Notes: a model not told the origin generated them from the sequence alone. A stretch of 64,000 nt of DNA from Halomonas sp. MCCC 1A13316 (GCF_014931605.1 NZ_CP053382.1:1054001-1118000); one strand, 5' to 3'. Shown: positions 9,580 through 18,767, counted from the stretch's first letter. Numbers and translations: made by a program.

Positions 9580-10677
9580 GGCGGTCTCAAGTTCCAAGCG
9601 CAACACTATTGAAGGGTGCCCGGTCCAGCGACCGATTTCTTGAGCACCTCGGAATAGACTTCCAGAGGCGTTCGCCAGTCCAATGTCTTGCGCGGTCGTG
9701 TGTTCAAGGAATCCGCAATGGCATCGAGCTCTTCCTGGCTATAGACCGACAGGTCCGTGCCCTTCGGCAGGTACTGCCGCAACAAACCGTTGGTATTTTC
9801 GTTAGAGCCTCGTTGCCACGGGCTATGGGGATCGGCGAAATAGATGGCCGTCCCGGTCCGTTGTGTGATCTCGGCATGCTGCATCATCTCCCTGCCCTGG
9901 TCGTAGGTCATGGAGAGCCGCAAGGCGCGTGGGACCTCGTTCAGCTTGTCGCTGAACCCGATGGCAGCGGCGGTGGCCGTCGTGCCGTCCAGTTTGGCCA
10001 GTATCACCAGGCGCGTGGTGCGCTCCACCAGCGTGCCGACAGCGGATCGGTTGTTGGCTCCCATGATCAGGTCACCTTCCCAGTGGCCGGGCATCAGGCG
10101 GTCTTCGATCTCGGGCGGCCGCATATGAATGCTAACCAGGTCCGGGATCTGGCCACGCCGGTCTTTACCCCGGCTGCGCGGCCGACGCTTGCCGTTGCCC
10201 TGCCGCAAGCAGGCGATGAGCTCTTTCTTGAGAGAGCCTCGGGGCATCACATAGAGCGCGTTGTAGATGGTCTCGTGGGAGACCTGGCGGCGATTATCAT
10301 CAGGAAACATGAGTGACAGTGTGCTGGCGATCTGCTGCGGTGACCAGTACTGGCGCAGCAGATAGGCGACTAAATCGAATAGCTCGCTGCCGGGATGCAG
10401 CTTTGGTTGCTGACGTGGCCGGTGACGCGCCAACCGAGCTCTATAGCCTGCCAGGCTGGCATCGTAGCCTCTGCTGGCATCGACCGTATGGCGAGCAAGC
10501 TCCCGTGACACGGTACTTGGCGCGCGCCCCAAGTGAGCGGCGATGGCCCGGATCGAGTGGGTGGTTCGCATCATCATGATGGCGGCTCGGTCTTCAGCAG
10601 TGAGGTGGCGATAGCAATGAGGCATGGCAACACGATACCTGATGGGTCAGGTGTTGCACTTCGTCATTGAGACCGCC
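9580..10677 (-). mobile_element. IS30 family insertion sequence, apparently intact
   Basis: About 1.1 kb. Terminal inverted repeats are visible: left GGCGGTCTCAA (9580-9590) and right TTGAGACCGCC (10667-10677). One transposase gene fills it. A decayed fragment of a close relative lies at about 60096-60238, with the same end and the first codons of the gene. It sits next to an IS481 element, so two insertions are stacked between the ABC transporter and nicX. Confidence 0.85.
9606..10625 (-). CDS. IS30 family transposase
   Basis: 339 residues. The N-terminal HTH pair (HLTAEDRAAIMMMR; SIRAIAAHLGRAPSTVSREL) is typical of IS30. The catalytic DDE core is seen as HWEGDLIMGA, MTYDQGREMMQH and SPWQRGSNENTNGLLRQYLP, with the family ending LNTRPRKTLDWRTPLEV. 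Length and motifs are complete, so it is probably functional. Confidence 0.95.
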   Translation of the reverse strand: MPHCYRHLTAEDRAAIMMMRTTHSIRAIAAHLGRAPSTVSRELARHTVDASRGYDASLAGYRARLARHRPRQQPKLHPGSELFDLVAYLLRQYWSPQQIASTLSLMFPDDNRRQVSHETIYNALYVMPRGSLKKELIACLRQGNGKRRPRSRGKDRRGQIPDLVSIHMRPPEIEDRLMPGHWEGDLIMGANNRSAVGTLVERTTRLVILAKLDGTTATAAAIGFSDKLNEVPRALRLSMTYDQGREMMQHAEITQRTGTAIYFADPHSPWQRGSNENTNGLLRQYLPKGTDLSVYSQEELDAIADSLNTRPRKTLDWRTPLEVYSEVLKKSVAGPGTLQ

Positions 10678-10745
10678 CCTCCTTGGTTTAGGTAATGAAG
10701 GTGGGTTATAGCTTAAGTTGAGGTGTGGTTGCTGATAAGGTGAAG

Positions 10746-11957
10746 TGTGACGGTATTTACCTGACAGTCGGCCGCTGAAAAGCAGAGTGGCCATAGTGCT
10801 CCCCGTGGGTTATAGAACGAGTGTCTGACGCTCGGCTGTAACACCATGAGGAAACGACTATGACCACCGAAGAAAAGGTAGCACGTCGCAAGCTCAGTCT
10901 CCTAGAACTGGCCAAGGATCTGCAGAACGTCAGCAAGGCCTGCAAGGTCATGGGCTACTCCCGGCAGCAGTTCTATGAGATCCGTCGCAACTATCAAACC
11001 TTCGGCTCTGAAGGGCTGATCGACAAGCTCCCCGGGCCACGGGGACCACACCCCAATCGCGTCAGCGAAGAGATCGAAACGGCTATCCTCGAGCACAGCC
11101 TGGCCTTCCCCACTCACGGTCCGGTTCGTGTCGCGCAAGAACTGGCGCTACGTGGCATTCAGGTCAGCTCTACGGGCGTCAGAGGCGTCTGGGGACGCCA
11201 TGACTTGCTGACCCGTCATGAACGCCTTCTGCGGCTCGAGAGGGCCACACGCGAGCAGAAGATCGAGCTGACCGAAGATCAAGTCCGCCACCTGGAGCGG
11301 TTCAGCCCTGAGTTTCGTGAACGGCATATCGAAGTCCATCACACCGGCGAGCTGGTCGCTGTCGACACCTTCTTCGTCGGTACGCTCAAGGGGGTTGGCA
11401 AGGTCTATCTCCAGTCCGTCATCGACTGCTTCAGCCGCTACGCCTGGGGCCGCCTCTACACCAGCAAACTGCCCATCACGGCCGTGCATGTGCTCAATAA
11501 TGACGTGCTGCCCTTCTTCGAGGCTCACAACGCCAAAGTCAGCACGGTACTCAGCGACAACGGCCGCGAGTTCTGCGGCCGTAAGGATCAGCATCCGTAT
11601 GAGCTGTTCCTTCAGCTCGAAGAAATCGAGCACCGCACCACCAAGGTTCGCCGACCGCAGAGCAACGGCTTCGTCGAGCGGTTGCACCGCACCCTGCTGG
11701 ACGAGCACTTTCGCATCCAGGGGCGCACCAAGTGGTACGAAGCCCTGGAAGAAATGCAGCAGGACCTGGACGACTATCTGGCCACCTACAACACGAAACG
11801 GCCGCATCAAGGCCGCAACATGAAGGGGGCGACGCCCTATGCCGTGTTCAAGAAAGGGCTCCCCAAAGAGACGAAGAAGGAACCCAGGAAAACGGCAGAA
11901 AACACTGCTTAACTATAGGGAGCCCATGGGGGCATGTGTCAGGTGAATACCATCACT
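10746..11957 (+). mobile_element. IS481 family insertion sequence
   Basis: About 1.2 kb with imperfect inverted ends: GTGACGGTATTTACCTGACA on the left, and the reverse complement GTGATGGTATTCACCTGACA on the right (18 of 20 match). It contains one transposase gene. It lies 69 bp from the IS30 end and 54 bp from the nicX stop codon. Exact end bases are uncertain by one or two positions. Confidence 0.8.
10860..11912 (+). CDS. IS481 family transposase
   Basis: 350 residues. An N-terminal HTH region (SLLELAKDLQNVSKACKVMG; SRQQFYEIRRNY) is followed by the IS481-type integrase core: GELVAVDTFFVG with the first Asp, VLSDNGREF with the second, and SNGFVERLHRTLLDEHF with the Glu. The end YNTKRPHQGRNMKGATP is family-typical. 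Full length, no disruption seen. Confidence 0.95.
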   Translation: MTTEEKVARRKLSLLELAKDLQNVSKACKVMGYSRQQFYEIRRNYQTFGSEGLIDKLPGPRGPHPNRVSEEIETAILEHSLAFPTHGPVRVAQELALRGIQVSSTGVRGVWGRHDLLTRHERLLRLERATREQKIELTEDQVRHLERFSPEFRERHIEVHHTGELVAVDTFFVGTLKGVGKVYLQSVIDCFSRYAWGRLYTSKLPITAVHVLNNDVLPFFEAHNAKVSTVLSDNGREFCGRKDQHPYELFLQLEEIEHRTTKVRRPQSNGFVERLHRTLLDEHFRIQGRTKWYEALEEMQQDLDDYLATYNTKRPHQGRNMKGATPYAVFKKGLPKETKKEPRKTAENTA

Positions 11958-11973
11958 GTACAGATAAGGTGTT

Positions 11974-12002
11974 GAGTCCCGAATGGGAGTTTTTCGGGAC
12001 TC
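11974..12002 (-). terminator. Stem-loop downstream of nicX
   Basis: Perfect 10-bp inverted repeat GAGTCCCGAA (11974-11983) / TTCGGGACTC (11993-12002), 9 bp beyond the nicX stop codon. No T-run follows on the minus strand, so it is a likely but not classical terminator. Confidence 0.6.
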
Positions 12003-12010
12003 TACTAAAG

Positions 12011-13042
12011 CTATTTCTCCGGCATAGCAATGTCTTTTTCTACAATATCTCCGTTAACCAGTATCGGTCTGTCATCTAGGAAAAGAGAACAGTTTCTCAT
12101 TGGAATGTCTAAGTGACACGCAGTGTCATTTGTTCCGCCAAGTTCGCTGTTTGGCCCTGTTGAAAACATGACATTGCCATAAAAACTTCTGGGCTCCATA
12201 CCCATCCCGCCAGGGAATTCTCCTGGAACCATTCTATGCCATTTGGCATCTCGGTTCATTCCCCAGCCGACGTGACTCATACCAAAGCCACGTTCATCAT
12301 TGAAATCCCTCATATACGATTTAACGATATCGGCATCAAGTCCTCCACGAATATCAGTGATCCACCCTTTTTCTATCGTGTAGGTGATCGGTTCGCGGAC
12401 ATAGATATTTTGTGGCAGTAGGACGTCACCGGGAGCAACGACGATCTGACCATCAACTCCGTCGTCGTCCCCGCCTGTAAAAACAAACCCTGACGGCCAA
12501 TGATCCCATCGTCCCGGCTCGTCTGTGCAGGCGTACTCTGTGACAGTAGGGTAAGTGTTTAGTTTGTATGTGACATCCGTGCCATGAGCCGATGTGATAC
12601 GCATCACCTTTGCTTTAGAAAGAAGCTCGCCGGCTATCTCGACCTTCTCCTTTAGCTCTGGGTTAGGAAGCATTCTGGCCAAAAGCTCCGGGGGCTCTAC
12701 GACAGTGAGTATGCGCGTCCCAGCTGCCTGTATGGCCATTTGCTCTGGGGAAAAAAGAAGGAAAATACAGTCTATCAGCATGTCGCATTGTTTCAATGCG
12801 TCAACTGCCTCAGGCATGGTTGATAAGCTATTGACGCCGACATTCCAGCCTCCAGTAGGTAGTGGCGCTGGCAGGCGCATGTGATACATTTTAGCTCCAA
12901 GCCTCTGTCCTGCCGCCATAAATGCGTCAGCGTATTCGATTCTTTCATTTCCCTGCGTTAGTACGATCACTTTTTCGCCTTCATGAACGCCTGACATTTT
13001 TAGCTGATGAAGGCAAATTTCTGCAAAGCTCGCCTGGTCCAT
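12011..13042 (-). CDS. nicX: 2,5-dihydroxypyridine 5,6-dioxygenase
   Basis: 343 residues, the length of the NicX family. It is an Fe(II)-dependent extradiol-type dioxygenase that opens 2,5-dihydroxypyridine to N-formylmaleamate. Conserved blocks match what I know of Pseudomonas NicX: VVEPPELLARMLP, YPTVTEYACTDEPGRWDHWPSGF, and the metal-binding segments GMSHVGWG (His) and ACHLDIPMRNC (His, Asp). ATG at 13042 with GGAGAG upstream. It is transcribed in the same direction as the nicA operon but behind that operon's terminator, so it probably has its own promoter. It sits against two IS elements and away from nicCDEF. Confidence 0.93.
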   Translation of the reverse strand: MDQASFAEICLHQLKMSGVHEGEKVIVLTQGNERIEYADAFMAAGQRLGAKMYHMRLPAPLPTGGWNVGVNSLSTMPEAVDALKQCDMLIDCIFLLFSPEQMAIQAAGTRILTVVEPPELLARMLPNPELKEKVEIAGELLSKAKVMRITSAHGTDVTYKLNTYPTVTEYACTDEPGRWDHWPSGFVFTGGDDDGVDGQIVVAPGDVLLPQNIYVREPITYTIEKGWITDIRGGLDADIVKSYMRDFNDERGFGMSHVGWGMNRDAKWHRMVPGEFPGGMGMEPRSFYGNVMFSTGPNSELGGTNDTACHLDIPMRNCSLFLDDRPILVNGDIVEKDIAMPEK

Positions 13043-13157
13043 GATCTTCTCTCCGTTTCACGTAGATGGGTGAGTTAAAGGGTTGGATGTGTCGTGCGAA
13101 TCTGGATTGAATGAGAGTTCTTTTGGTACATCCGCCTTTGGTAGTTGTGCGTTTTAA

Positions 13158-13187
13158 GACAGGGGGGCGATTTCGCCCCCCCCTGTC
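13158..13187 (-). terminator. Terminator of the nicA-symporter operon
   Basis: Strong hairpin: GACAGGGGGGCG pairs with CGCCCCCCCCTGTC across an ATTT loop. It is 43 bp after the symporter stop codon on the minus strand, followed by a short TTAAAA. It separates the symporter from nicX. Confidence 0.75.
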
Positions 13188-13229
13188 GAGCGCTAATTGC
13201 TCTATTGGTTTGACATGGTGTCCGTGTTG

Positions 13230-14756
13230 CTACTGGACTTTACTCTGAAGTGATGAAGGAAGTTCTATATCGCTTTCCTTCGGCTTCTGTGATTTTTTTG
13301 AAAGCTCTTCCTTGATAGCTTCCATAAATCTATCGGCAGAAGTTTGGCATGGTTGGGTAGCAAGACTTACGCCAACGAAAAGTACGCTAGAGACGATGAT
13401 TCCCCATATCCCAGCGGGGAGTCCCAGGAAGGAGTTGCCGGTGGCGTAGACGAACAGTACGAAGGCGCCGGTGCCCAGCACGCTCACCAGAGCGCCGGCG
13501 GCAGTACCGCGTTTCCAATAGAAGGCACCGATGATCGCCGGCACCATGGCCACCAGTCCGGAGGAGGCTGCCACCGACAGTACCGCGATCAGGTCGAGCT
13601 GTAGCTCGGCGAAGCCCAGCGCCATGAGCGCGATTACCGGAATGACGATCTTGCCGACCAGCAGCTGACGCTTCTCGCTGGTACCCGGTTTGACATTGGC
13701 ATAGACGTCACGCGCCAGCATCGAGGAGAGGGTCAGCATGATCGAGTCGATGGTGGAGACCGCTGCGGCCATGATCCCGATCATCACGATAACGCCCAGC
13801 ACCGGCGGCACGAACTCGGACGCCAGCAGCGATGGCGTGGCCAGGTCAGCGCTTTCCAGGCCCGGGAAGGCGGCCAAGGCCGAGAAGCCCCAGAGGACCG
13901 ACACCAGGGTGTAGATGAAGCCGAAGACCAGGAAGCCGATCAGCATCTGCCGCATGGAACGCAGCGAGGAAGGCATGAACAGGCGCTGGCTGACCTGGGG
14001 ATTGGAGAGACTGAAGAAGAACCAAGGGATGGTCAGGCCGAGGAAGGTGATGAAGCTGAACAGGCCGGAGCCCGGTACCGTCAGCGACTGGGGATGCTCG
14101 GTGGCCAGGGTATCGAACAGAGCGGCGAAGCCGCCGAGGCCTTGGATGACCAGGAAGGCGACCAGTGTCGAGGCGACGATCATCATGATTGCCTGTAGCG
14201 AGTCGGTCCACATGACCGAGCGAATGCCTGCCACATAGGAGAAGAAAATCGCAATCGCCGTGGCCAGCATCACGCCGGTGGTGAAGGGAATAGCGCCGTT
14301 GGTGGTGCCTTGCAACAGGTAGCCGACCCCCGCCAGTTGCACTGCCGCATAGGGAATCAGGAAGATGCAGCTGGCGACCGACACTGCCATGGCGACCCGC
14401 TTGCTGTTGTAGCGGTGCCCCAACATCTCGCTCGGGGTCACGAAGTTGAACTTCTTGCCGACGGCCCAGAACTTCGGCCCGAAGATGGCCACCAGCGAGA
14501 CACCCGCAAAGTAGATGATCTCGAAGCCTAGGGCGCCAACGCCACCGGCGTAGGTGAGCCCGGCGAGCCCCACCATCATGAAGGCACTGTAGGTCGTCGC
14601 ACTATAGCTCAACGCCGACACGAAGCCGTTCATCTGCCGGTTACCCAGGAAGTAGCCCGACATGCTCTCCGACTTGCCTTGGCGCGATAGGATGGCAATG
14701 CCGATGGCAATCAAGAGATAGATGGCTATCGACCACCAGATCAGTGACTCAGTCAT
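13230..14756 (-). CDS. Sodium:solute symporter family permease, probable nicotinate pathway uptake
   Basis: 508 residues with about 13 membrane segments. SSS-family landmarks: an N-terminal ESMSGYFLGNRQMNGFVSALSY region, LSYSATTYSAFMMVGLAG, GIRSVMWTDSLQAIMM and the conserved AAAVSTIDSIMLTLSSMLARDVY segment with the Na+ site. It overlaps the upstream small membrane gene by 8 bp and is last in the nicA operon. In Pseudomonas putida the nic cluster uses an MFS carrier (NicT) and porin (NicP); neither is here, so I infer that this symporter imports nicotinate or 6-hydroxynicotinate. Family sure, substrate inferred. Confidence 0.9.
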   Translation of the reverse strand: MTESLIWWSIAIYLLIAIGIAILSRQGKSESMSGYFLGNRQMNGFVSALSYSATTYSAFMMVGLAGLTYAGGVGALGFEIIYFAGVSLVAIFGPKFWAVGKKFNFVTPSEMLGHRYNSKRVAMAVSVASCIFLIPYAAVQLAGVGYLLQGTTNGAIPFTTGVMLATAIAIFFSYVAGIRSVMWTDSLQAIMMIVASTLVAFLVIQGLGGFAALFDTLATEHPQSLTVPGSGLFSFITFLGLTIPWFFFSLSNPQVSQRLFMPSSLRSMRQMLIGFLVFGFIYTLVSVLWGFSALAAFPGLESADLATPSLLASEFVPPVLGVIVMIGIMAAAVSTIDSIMLTLSSMLARDVYANVKPGTSEKRQLLVGKIVIPVIALMALGFAELQLDLIAVLSVAASSGLVAMVPAIIGAFYWKRGTAAGALVSVLGTGAFVLFVYATGNSFLGLPAGIWGIIVSSVLFVGVSLATQPCQTSADRFMEAIKEELSKKSQKPKESDIELPSSLQSKVQ

Positions 14757-14937
14757 TGCTGTGCTCCTCGAAGTCCTTGGTGATGAAGAGGTTCAGAGCG
14801 ATGACCGCGAGACCGGCAATCGACCAGAACAGGAAGCTGCCATACCATGCCTGCACATCGGTCAACAGCGTGTAGGGAACCAGGTAGCAGAGCAGGACAA
14901 CTGCCCAGACCAGCCATATCCACTTACTTCTTTTCAT
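14749..14937 (-). CDS. Small two-helix membrane protein partnered with the symporter
   Basis: 62 residues with two hydrophobic helices (IWLVWAVVLLCYLVPYTLL and FLFWSIAGLAVIALNLFI) and a charged C-terminal tail. It resembles the short DUF3311/DUF997-type proteins encoded just before SSS symporters, which are thought to be accessory subunits. I chose the ATG at 14937; an in-frame TTG at 14943 overlaps the previous stop codon. It overlaps the symporter start by 8 bp, so the two are translationally coupled. Confidence 0.8.
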   Translation of the reverse strand: MKRSKWIWLVWAVVLLCYLVPYTLLTDVQAWYGSFLFWSIAGLAVIALNLFITKDFEEHSND

Positions 14938-14939
14938 GA

Positions 14940-17900
14940 TCAACCTCGTCTTGTTGTTGCGTCAGGGGTGGGGGAAGGGTTGTTGTTATGCTGGCGAATC
15001 GTCGTCACGCGCGACTCGATGTTTCGCCAGGGGGCTTGGTCGGGCGCAAAGCGCGCCCGTAGATAGGCCGTCAGGGTGACGACCTGGGAGTCGCTAAAAT
15101 TGTCGGCGAAACCGGGCATATTGCCGAGACCGGGTACATGGTCGGCATGTACGCCACCTAGGATCGACTGGATGACGTTGTCGGGATGCTGGCTATGTAG
15201 GTTGGTATTCAATGCTAATGTGGTCTGGGCGCTGGTGAAGGAAGGCGCACCACTCTCCATATGACAACTGGCGCAGGCCCCTTCGAACAGGCGTTCTCCC
15301 TCCTCCATGCCGGCGAGGCTGCGCTGAGCCGTTACGATGCGCGCCGCAGCGTCGGCTCGTACGGTCTCGCTATCGCCCGCCGGTGCGTCCATCTGGACCG
15401 CCACAAAGTGAGCCAGGGCGCGTACGTCATACTCGGGTAGCTCGCCCAGGCCGGCCACCACCGGTGCCATGGGACCCGAGGCCGCTCCATGCAGTGGCGA
15501 CGCGCCGTGGCGTAAGTAGTCGTAGAGGGAAGCCTCGCTCCAGGGAATCGGCGAGCTTGATAGCCGATTGAGCGGCGGCGCCTCCCAGCCGTCCACCATG
15601 GCACCGGCCAGGCTGTGCTCTCCCTTCCGCTCGGCCCCCATGGCGTTGCGCGGCGTGTGACAGGCGCTGCAGTGCCCCAGGCCTTCGGCGAGGTAGGCGC
15701 CACGATTGTAGAGGTCGCTCTGGCCAGGATCGGCCTCGAAGGGCCTGGGGTCGTGATAGAGTGCGTTCCAGCCGGCCATCAATGGTCGGAAATTGTACGG
15801 AAAGCTCAGCGCATTGGCCGGTGTCTCGGCGCTCACTGCGGGCTGCGCCATCAGGTAGGCATACAGCGCCTGCATGTCCGCATCGCTGATCTTGGCGAAG
15901 GCCGTGTAAGGGAAGGCCGGATAAAGATGCTTGCCATCGCGGCTGATGCCGTGACGCATGGCGCGTTCGAAGGCCGCATAGGACCACTGGCCAATCCCTG
16001 TCCCCTCGTCGGGCGTGAGGTTGGTGCTGTAGAGGATCCCGAAGGGTGTCTCGAAGGCGCGCCCACCGGCATTCTCCCGACCTCCCTCGGCGGTGTGGCA
16101 GGCCGCACAGTCGCCGGCTGCGGCCACCAGGCGTCCACGTTCGATGGTCGCGGCGGAATAAAGGTTGGCCGAGGGGCGGTTAATCGGTGCGATCGCCCCC
16201 TTCCAGGGCCAGGCCATGACCGCCGTACCGGCAACAGCGGTCAGGGCCGCCACCTTGAGCCAGTGGCGTCCGGGGCGCCGGGTCGGTCTGCCGGCTGCCT
16301 CTTCCTGCAAGGGATTGGCCTGGTCGTGGAGAGCCTGACGTACGCGGCCGGCGGTGAAGGGTGGTTGGCGGAAGCGGACGCCGGTGGCATCGAACAGGGC
16401 ATTGGCGATCACCGCCACGCCGGGTGCAAGATTTACGTCGTCGAGCGGCTGCGGCAGCGAAGTCGTCGCCTCGCCGTCTGCGCTCTCCTTGGTTGGCATG
16501 TCGGTACGGGTCGCCAGAACACCGACAGGCGTCGGGTCGACATTCTGTGCGTCCTCGCTGCCATCGCCCCATTCATCGAAGGCCGGGTCGCGTCCCAGCA
16601 GCGGGCGAGCGCTACCCAGGACCCGGGTTTGCAGTGTCTGTTGCAGGCGATCCGTATCTACCTCGGGGCCGGCGTCCTGGCCAACCACCAGCCGAGTCAG
16701 GGTCACGTCGCCGGTGATACCGTTGACCTCCACGTCGGCGATCCAGGCCGAGCGCACACCTTCTGGGATGCGTTGATGCCGGTCGGGCAACTGTGAATAG
16801 GCGAAGCCGCGACCGCGCAGGCGATCCGGCGATGTGGAGGCAGTGGATGACAGCGTTTCGCCCCAGCGGGCACGCTGCGACACTGAGGTGATTAGCTCGA
16901 CGCCACGGGCATCATCGAGGTGACGTAGTCGCAGTGTCAGTGGGTCCTGATCACTGTCGTGGGCCACTTCATCCAGAAAGGATTCCCGGGCAAAGGCTTG
17001 CTGAATCTCGGCGAGGTTCCCGTTCAGCCGACCGGCACCATGATCGTCGCGTCGGGTGGTCAGTTGGGCGCTACTAAAGGCATAGGGCGAGAAAGGCGGA
17101 GTTCCGCCGGCTTCGGTCCGCCGGATGGGTGGCCTGCCGCAGAGCCATAGACCCACGGCGGCGATATCGCCCGAAGCATGGGCCTGATGGTAGTGGTAGT
17201 CGGCGATACTGCCGCTCTCTAGCAGGTCGGCGCTCAGGGTGATGCGCTGTGCCTGCCCCAGTGCATGCACATCACGGGTGTAGGAGGCATCCAGCCAGAC
17301 CGCCACGGGGCAGCCCAGTTGCTGGGACATCACTGCGGCATCAACGGCAGCGTCGTCACCGCAGTGGCGACCCAGGCCGGAGACCCGCGCCGGGGTGTTC
17401 CCGTAGAGCTCGATCCGCTCGGCCGGTAGGCCGGTGAGAGTCATAAGGTCGTGGATCAAGGCCTCGGGCGTGACGGTCTCTCCCCGTAGCATGAGGCGTT
17501 GATCGGAGCAATCGGCCACCACCCAGCCGGGGGCATCGCCCCAGCGCAGGCGGCTCGGCCAGCCATAATCATGGCGATGGGCCGAGGTCACCTCGTCATG
17601 TTCGGCAGCCAGCCCCCGGGACGCCGCCTCGGTTGCCATGGGAAGCGGGGCGCCACCACCTTGACCTGCGCCGGAGGGCGCCCGCCATTCGAGCCGCAGG
17701 CGACGCGCGGCGTCTTGTGCAGCAGTCAGACTGTCGGCCACCACACCCACGAAATCGCCCTCGGTGACGACTTCAACCCGGCCCGGCAGGCCCGCCACGC
17801 TAGTCCGATCCACGGCTACCAGTCGATCGCTGACGAAGTGCTCGCCGTTCCAAGCATAGTGGGGCGGCCTCACCGCTACACCAAAGCGCTTGGGCGACGC

Positions 17901-17960
17901 CAGCGGAGCGGGGAGCTCTGTGGGTTCAGCCTGGGGGGAGGGGGGCTGCCGATCACTCAT
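14940..17960 (-). CDS. Nicotinate dehydrogenase large subunit: degenerate molybdopterin domain fused to three cytochrome c domains
   Basis: About 1006 residues from the ATG at 17960, which overlaps the nicA stop codon (ATGAGTGA). Residues ~30-540 are related to the xanthine-oxidase molybdopterin domain but lack the first ~220 residues of that fold. They also lack the GVGE catalytic segment: where a partner has GVGESTSLPG, this has LDDVNLAPG. A membrane helix follows (WLKVAALTAVAGTAVMAWPW, ~567-587). Three haem sites then appear: CAACH (~617), CSACH (~762) and CASCH (~895). The haem part matches the tail of NicB and should carry electrons from nicotinate hydroxylation to the respiratory chain. 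The molybdenum half is probably structural only. Confidence 0.85.
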   Translation of the reverse strand: MSDRQPPSPQAEPTELPAPLASPKRFGVAVRPPHYAWNGEHFVSDRLVAVDRTSVAGLPGRVEVVTEGDFVGVVADSLTAAQDAARRLRLEWRAPSGAGQGGGAPLPMATEAASRGLAAEHDEVTSAHRHDYGWPSRLRWGDAPGWVVADCSDQRLMLRGETVTPEALIHDLMTLTGLPAERIELYGNTPARVSGLGRHCGDDAAVDAAVMSQQLGCPVAVWLDASYTRDVHALGQAQRITLSADLLESGSIADYHYHQAHASGDIAAVGLWLCGRPPIRRTEAGGTPPFSPYAFSSAQLTTRRDDHGAGRLNGNLAEIQQAFARESFLDEVAHDSDQDPLTLRLRHLDDARGVELITSVSQRARWGETLSSTASTSPDRLRGRGFAYSQLPDRHQRIPEGVRSAWIADVEVNGITGDVTLTRLVVGQDAGPEVDTDRLQQTLQTRVLGSARPLLGRDPAFDEWGDGSEDAQNVDPTPVGVLATRTDMPTKESADGEATTSLPQPLDDVNLAPGVAVIANALFDATGVRFRQPPFTAGRVRQALHDQANPLQEEAAGRPTRRPGRHWLKVAALTAVAGTAVMAWPWKGAIAPINRPSANLYSAATIERGRLVAAAGDCAACHTAEGGRENAGGRAFETPFGILYSTNLTPDEGTGIGQWSYAAFERAMRHGISRDGKHLYPAFPYTAFAKISDADMQALYAYLMAQPAVSAETPANALSFPYNFRPLMAGWNALYHDPRPFEADPGQSDLYNRGAYLAEGLGHCSACHTPRNAMGAERKGEHSLAGAMVDGWEAPPLNRLSSSPIPWSEASLYDYLRHGASPLHGAASGPMAPVVAGLGELPEYDVRALAHFVAVQMDAPAGDSETVRADAAARIVTAQRSLAGMEEGERLFEGACASCHMESGAPSFTSAQTTLALNTNLHSQHPDNVIQSILGGVHADHVPGLGNMPGFADNFSDSQVVTLTAYLRARFAPDQAPWRNIESRVTTIRQHNNNPSPTPDATTRRG

Positions 17961-18447
17961 GGGGCGCCTCCGGCGACTCGGTGGCATTGATTGCCACGGC
18001 GCGATTCGCCGCCTCGAGTATTTCCACGTGGGTGCCGCAGCGACAGAGGTTGTACTCCAAAGCGGCCCGCAACTGGGCCGATGAGGGCCGAGGAGTGTGA
18101 TTGAGCAGGGCGCGCACGCTGATGATCATGCCATTGAGGCAGTAGCCGCACTGGGCGGCCTGGGCATCGATAAAGGCGCGCTGGACGGGGTCGAGGCGGC
18201 CTTCGTTGGCCAGGCCCTCGAGGGTCAGGATGTCATGCCCGATCGCAACCGAAACCGGCAGGACACAGGCGCGTGCGGCCATCCCGTCGATGAGTACACT
18301 GCAGGCACCGCACTCGCCCAGGCCGCATCCGTACTTGGGGCCATTGAGCTCCAGGTCATTGCGCAGGACGGCCAACAGGGGGGTGTCCGGCGGTATTGCT
18401 AGCTCGTACGCGCAGCCATTCACAGTCAGGGAGATCGCTTGGGTCAT
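17953..18447 (-). CDS. nicA: Nicotinate dehydrogenase 2Fe-2S subunit
   Basis: 164 residues. It has two iron-sulfur clusters typical of xanthine-oxidase family small subunits. The plant-type site is YGCGLGECGACSVLIDG plus the later Cys in ARACVLPV. The C-terminal site is AQCGYCLNGM with YNLCRCGTH. It transfers electrons from the molybdenum centre to the cytochrome subunit during hydroxylation of nicotinate to 6-hydroxynicotinate. It is first gene of a four-gene operon (Fe-S subunit, haem subunit, small membrane protein, symporter). A GTGTACAC palindrome lies about 110 bp upstream. Confidence 0.93.
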   Translation of the reverse strand: MTQAISLTVNGCAYELAIPPDTPLLAVLRNDLELNGPKYGCGLGECGACSVLIDGMAARACVLPVSVAIGHDILTLEGLANEGRLDPVQRAFIDAQAAQCGYCLNGMIISVRALLNHTPRPSSAQLRAALEYNLCRCGTHVEILEAANRAVAINATESPEAPHE

Positions 18448-18557
18448 AGGGACTCGTCATTATTCTTGGCGTTATCCACGTTTTCGACTCCTGAGGGAGC
18501 CTGCTCAGGCATCACCCTGTGCCTCCTTTGAGGATCCGGGTGTGCCGCATGATTGCA

Positions 18558-18565
18558 GTGTACAC
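18558..18565 (-). promoter_or_regulatory. Operator-like palindrome upstream of nicA
   Basis: Perfect 8-bp palindrome GTGTACAC, 110 bp before nicA. The identical core lies in the nicR/molybdenum subunit promoter. Probable NicR binding site. The inference rests on recurrence and position, not on a known consensus. Confidence 0.55.
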
Positions 18566-18749
18566 GCTCTTAATTTCAGGTTTCTACACATATAGCACCT
18601 AGAGTCCTGTTTCTGCAAGCTGTGATCTGCGTCATGTTTTCCCTTATAAAAGTCACCGTTTTATGGGCCTTGATCAAAGTTTCTCTCATTTTGTCCTGGC
18701 TTGGGTGTTTGGCGTAACGAACGAATAAACGGTGCTTGACGTAAAAAAT

Positions 18750-18767
18750 TATGGCGTATACGTTGTA
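18750..18767 (+). promoter_or_regulatory. Operator-like palindrome in the nicC promoter
   Basis: TATGGCGTATACGTTGTA, with the perfect core CGTATACG at 18755-18762. It matches the site at 22953-22970 in the first ten positions apart from two C/T changes (TATGGtGTAcAC there). It lies just behind a possible -35 box TTGACG, so a bound repressor would block RNA polymerase. Confidence 0.5.

Noticed and set aside
11148-11810. 220-residue minus-strand frame inside IS481
   Set aside because: Shadow of the transposase; no recognisable features.
15615-16796. 393-residue plus-strand open frame
   Set aside because: Antisense to the haem subunit gene; GC-rich coding DNA often leaves such frames open, and it shows no protein family features.
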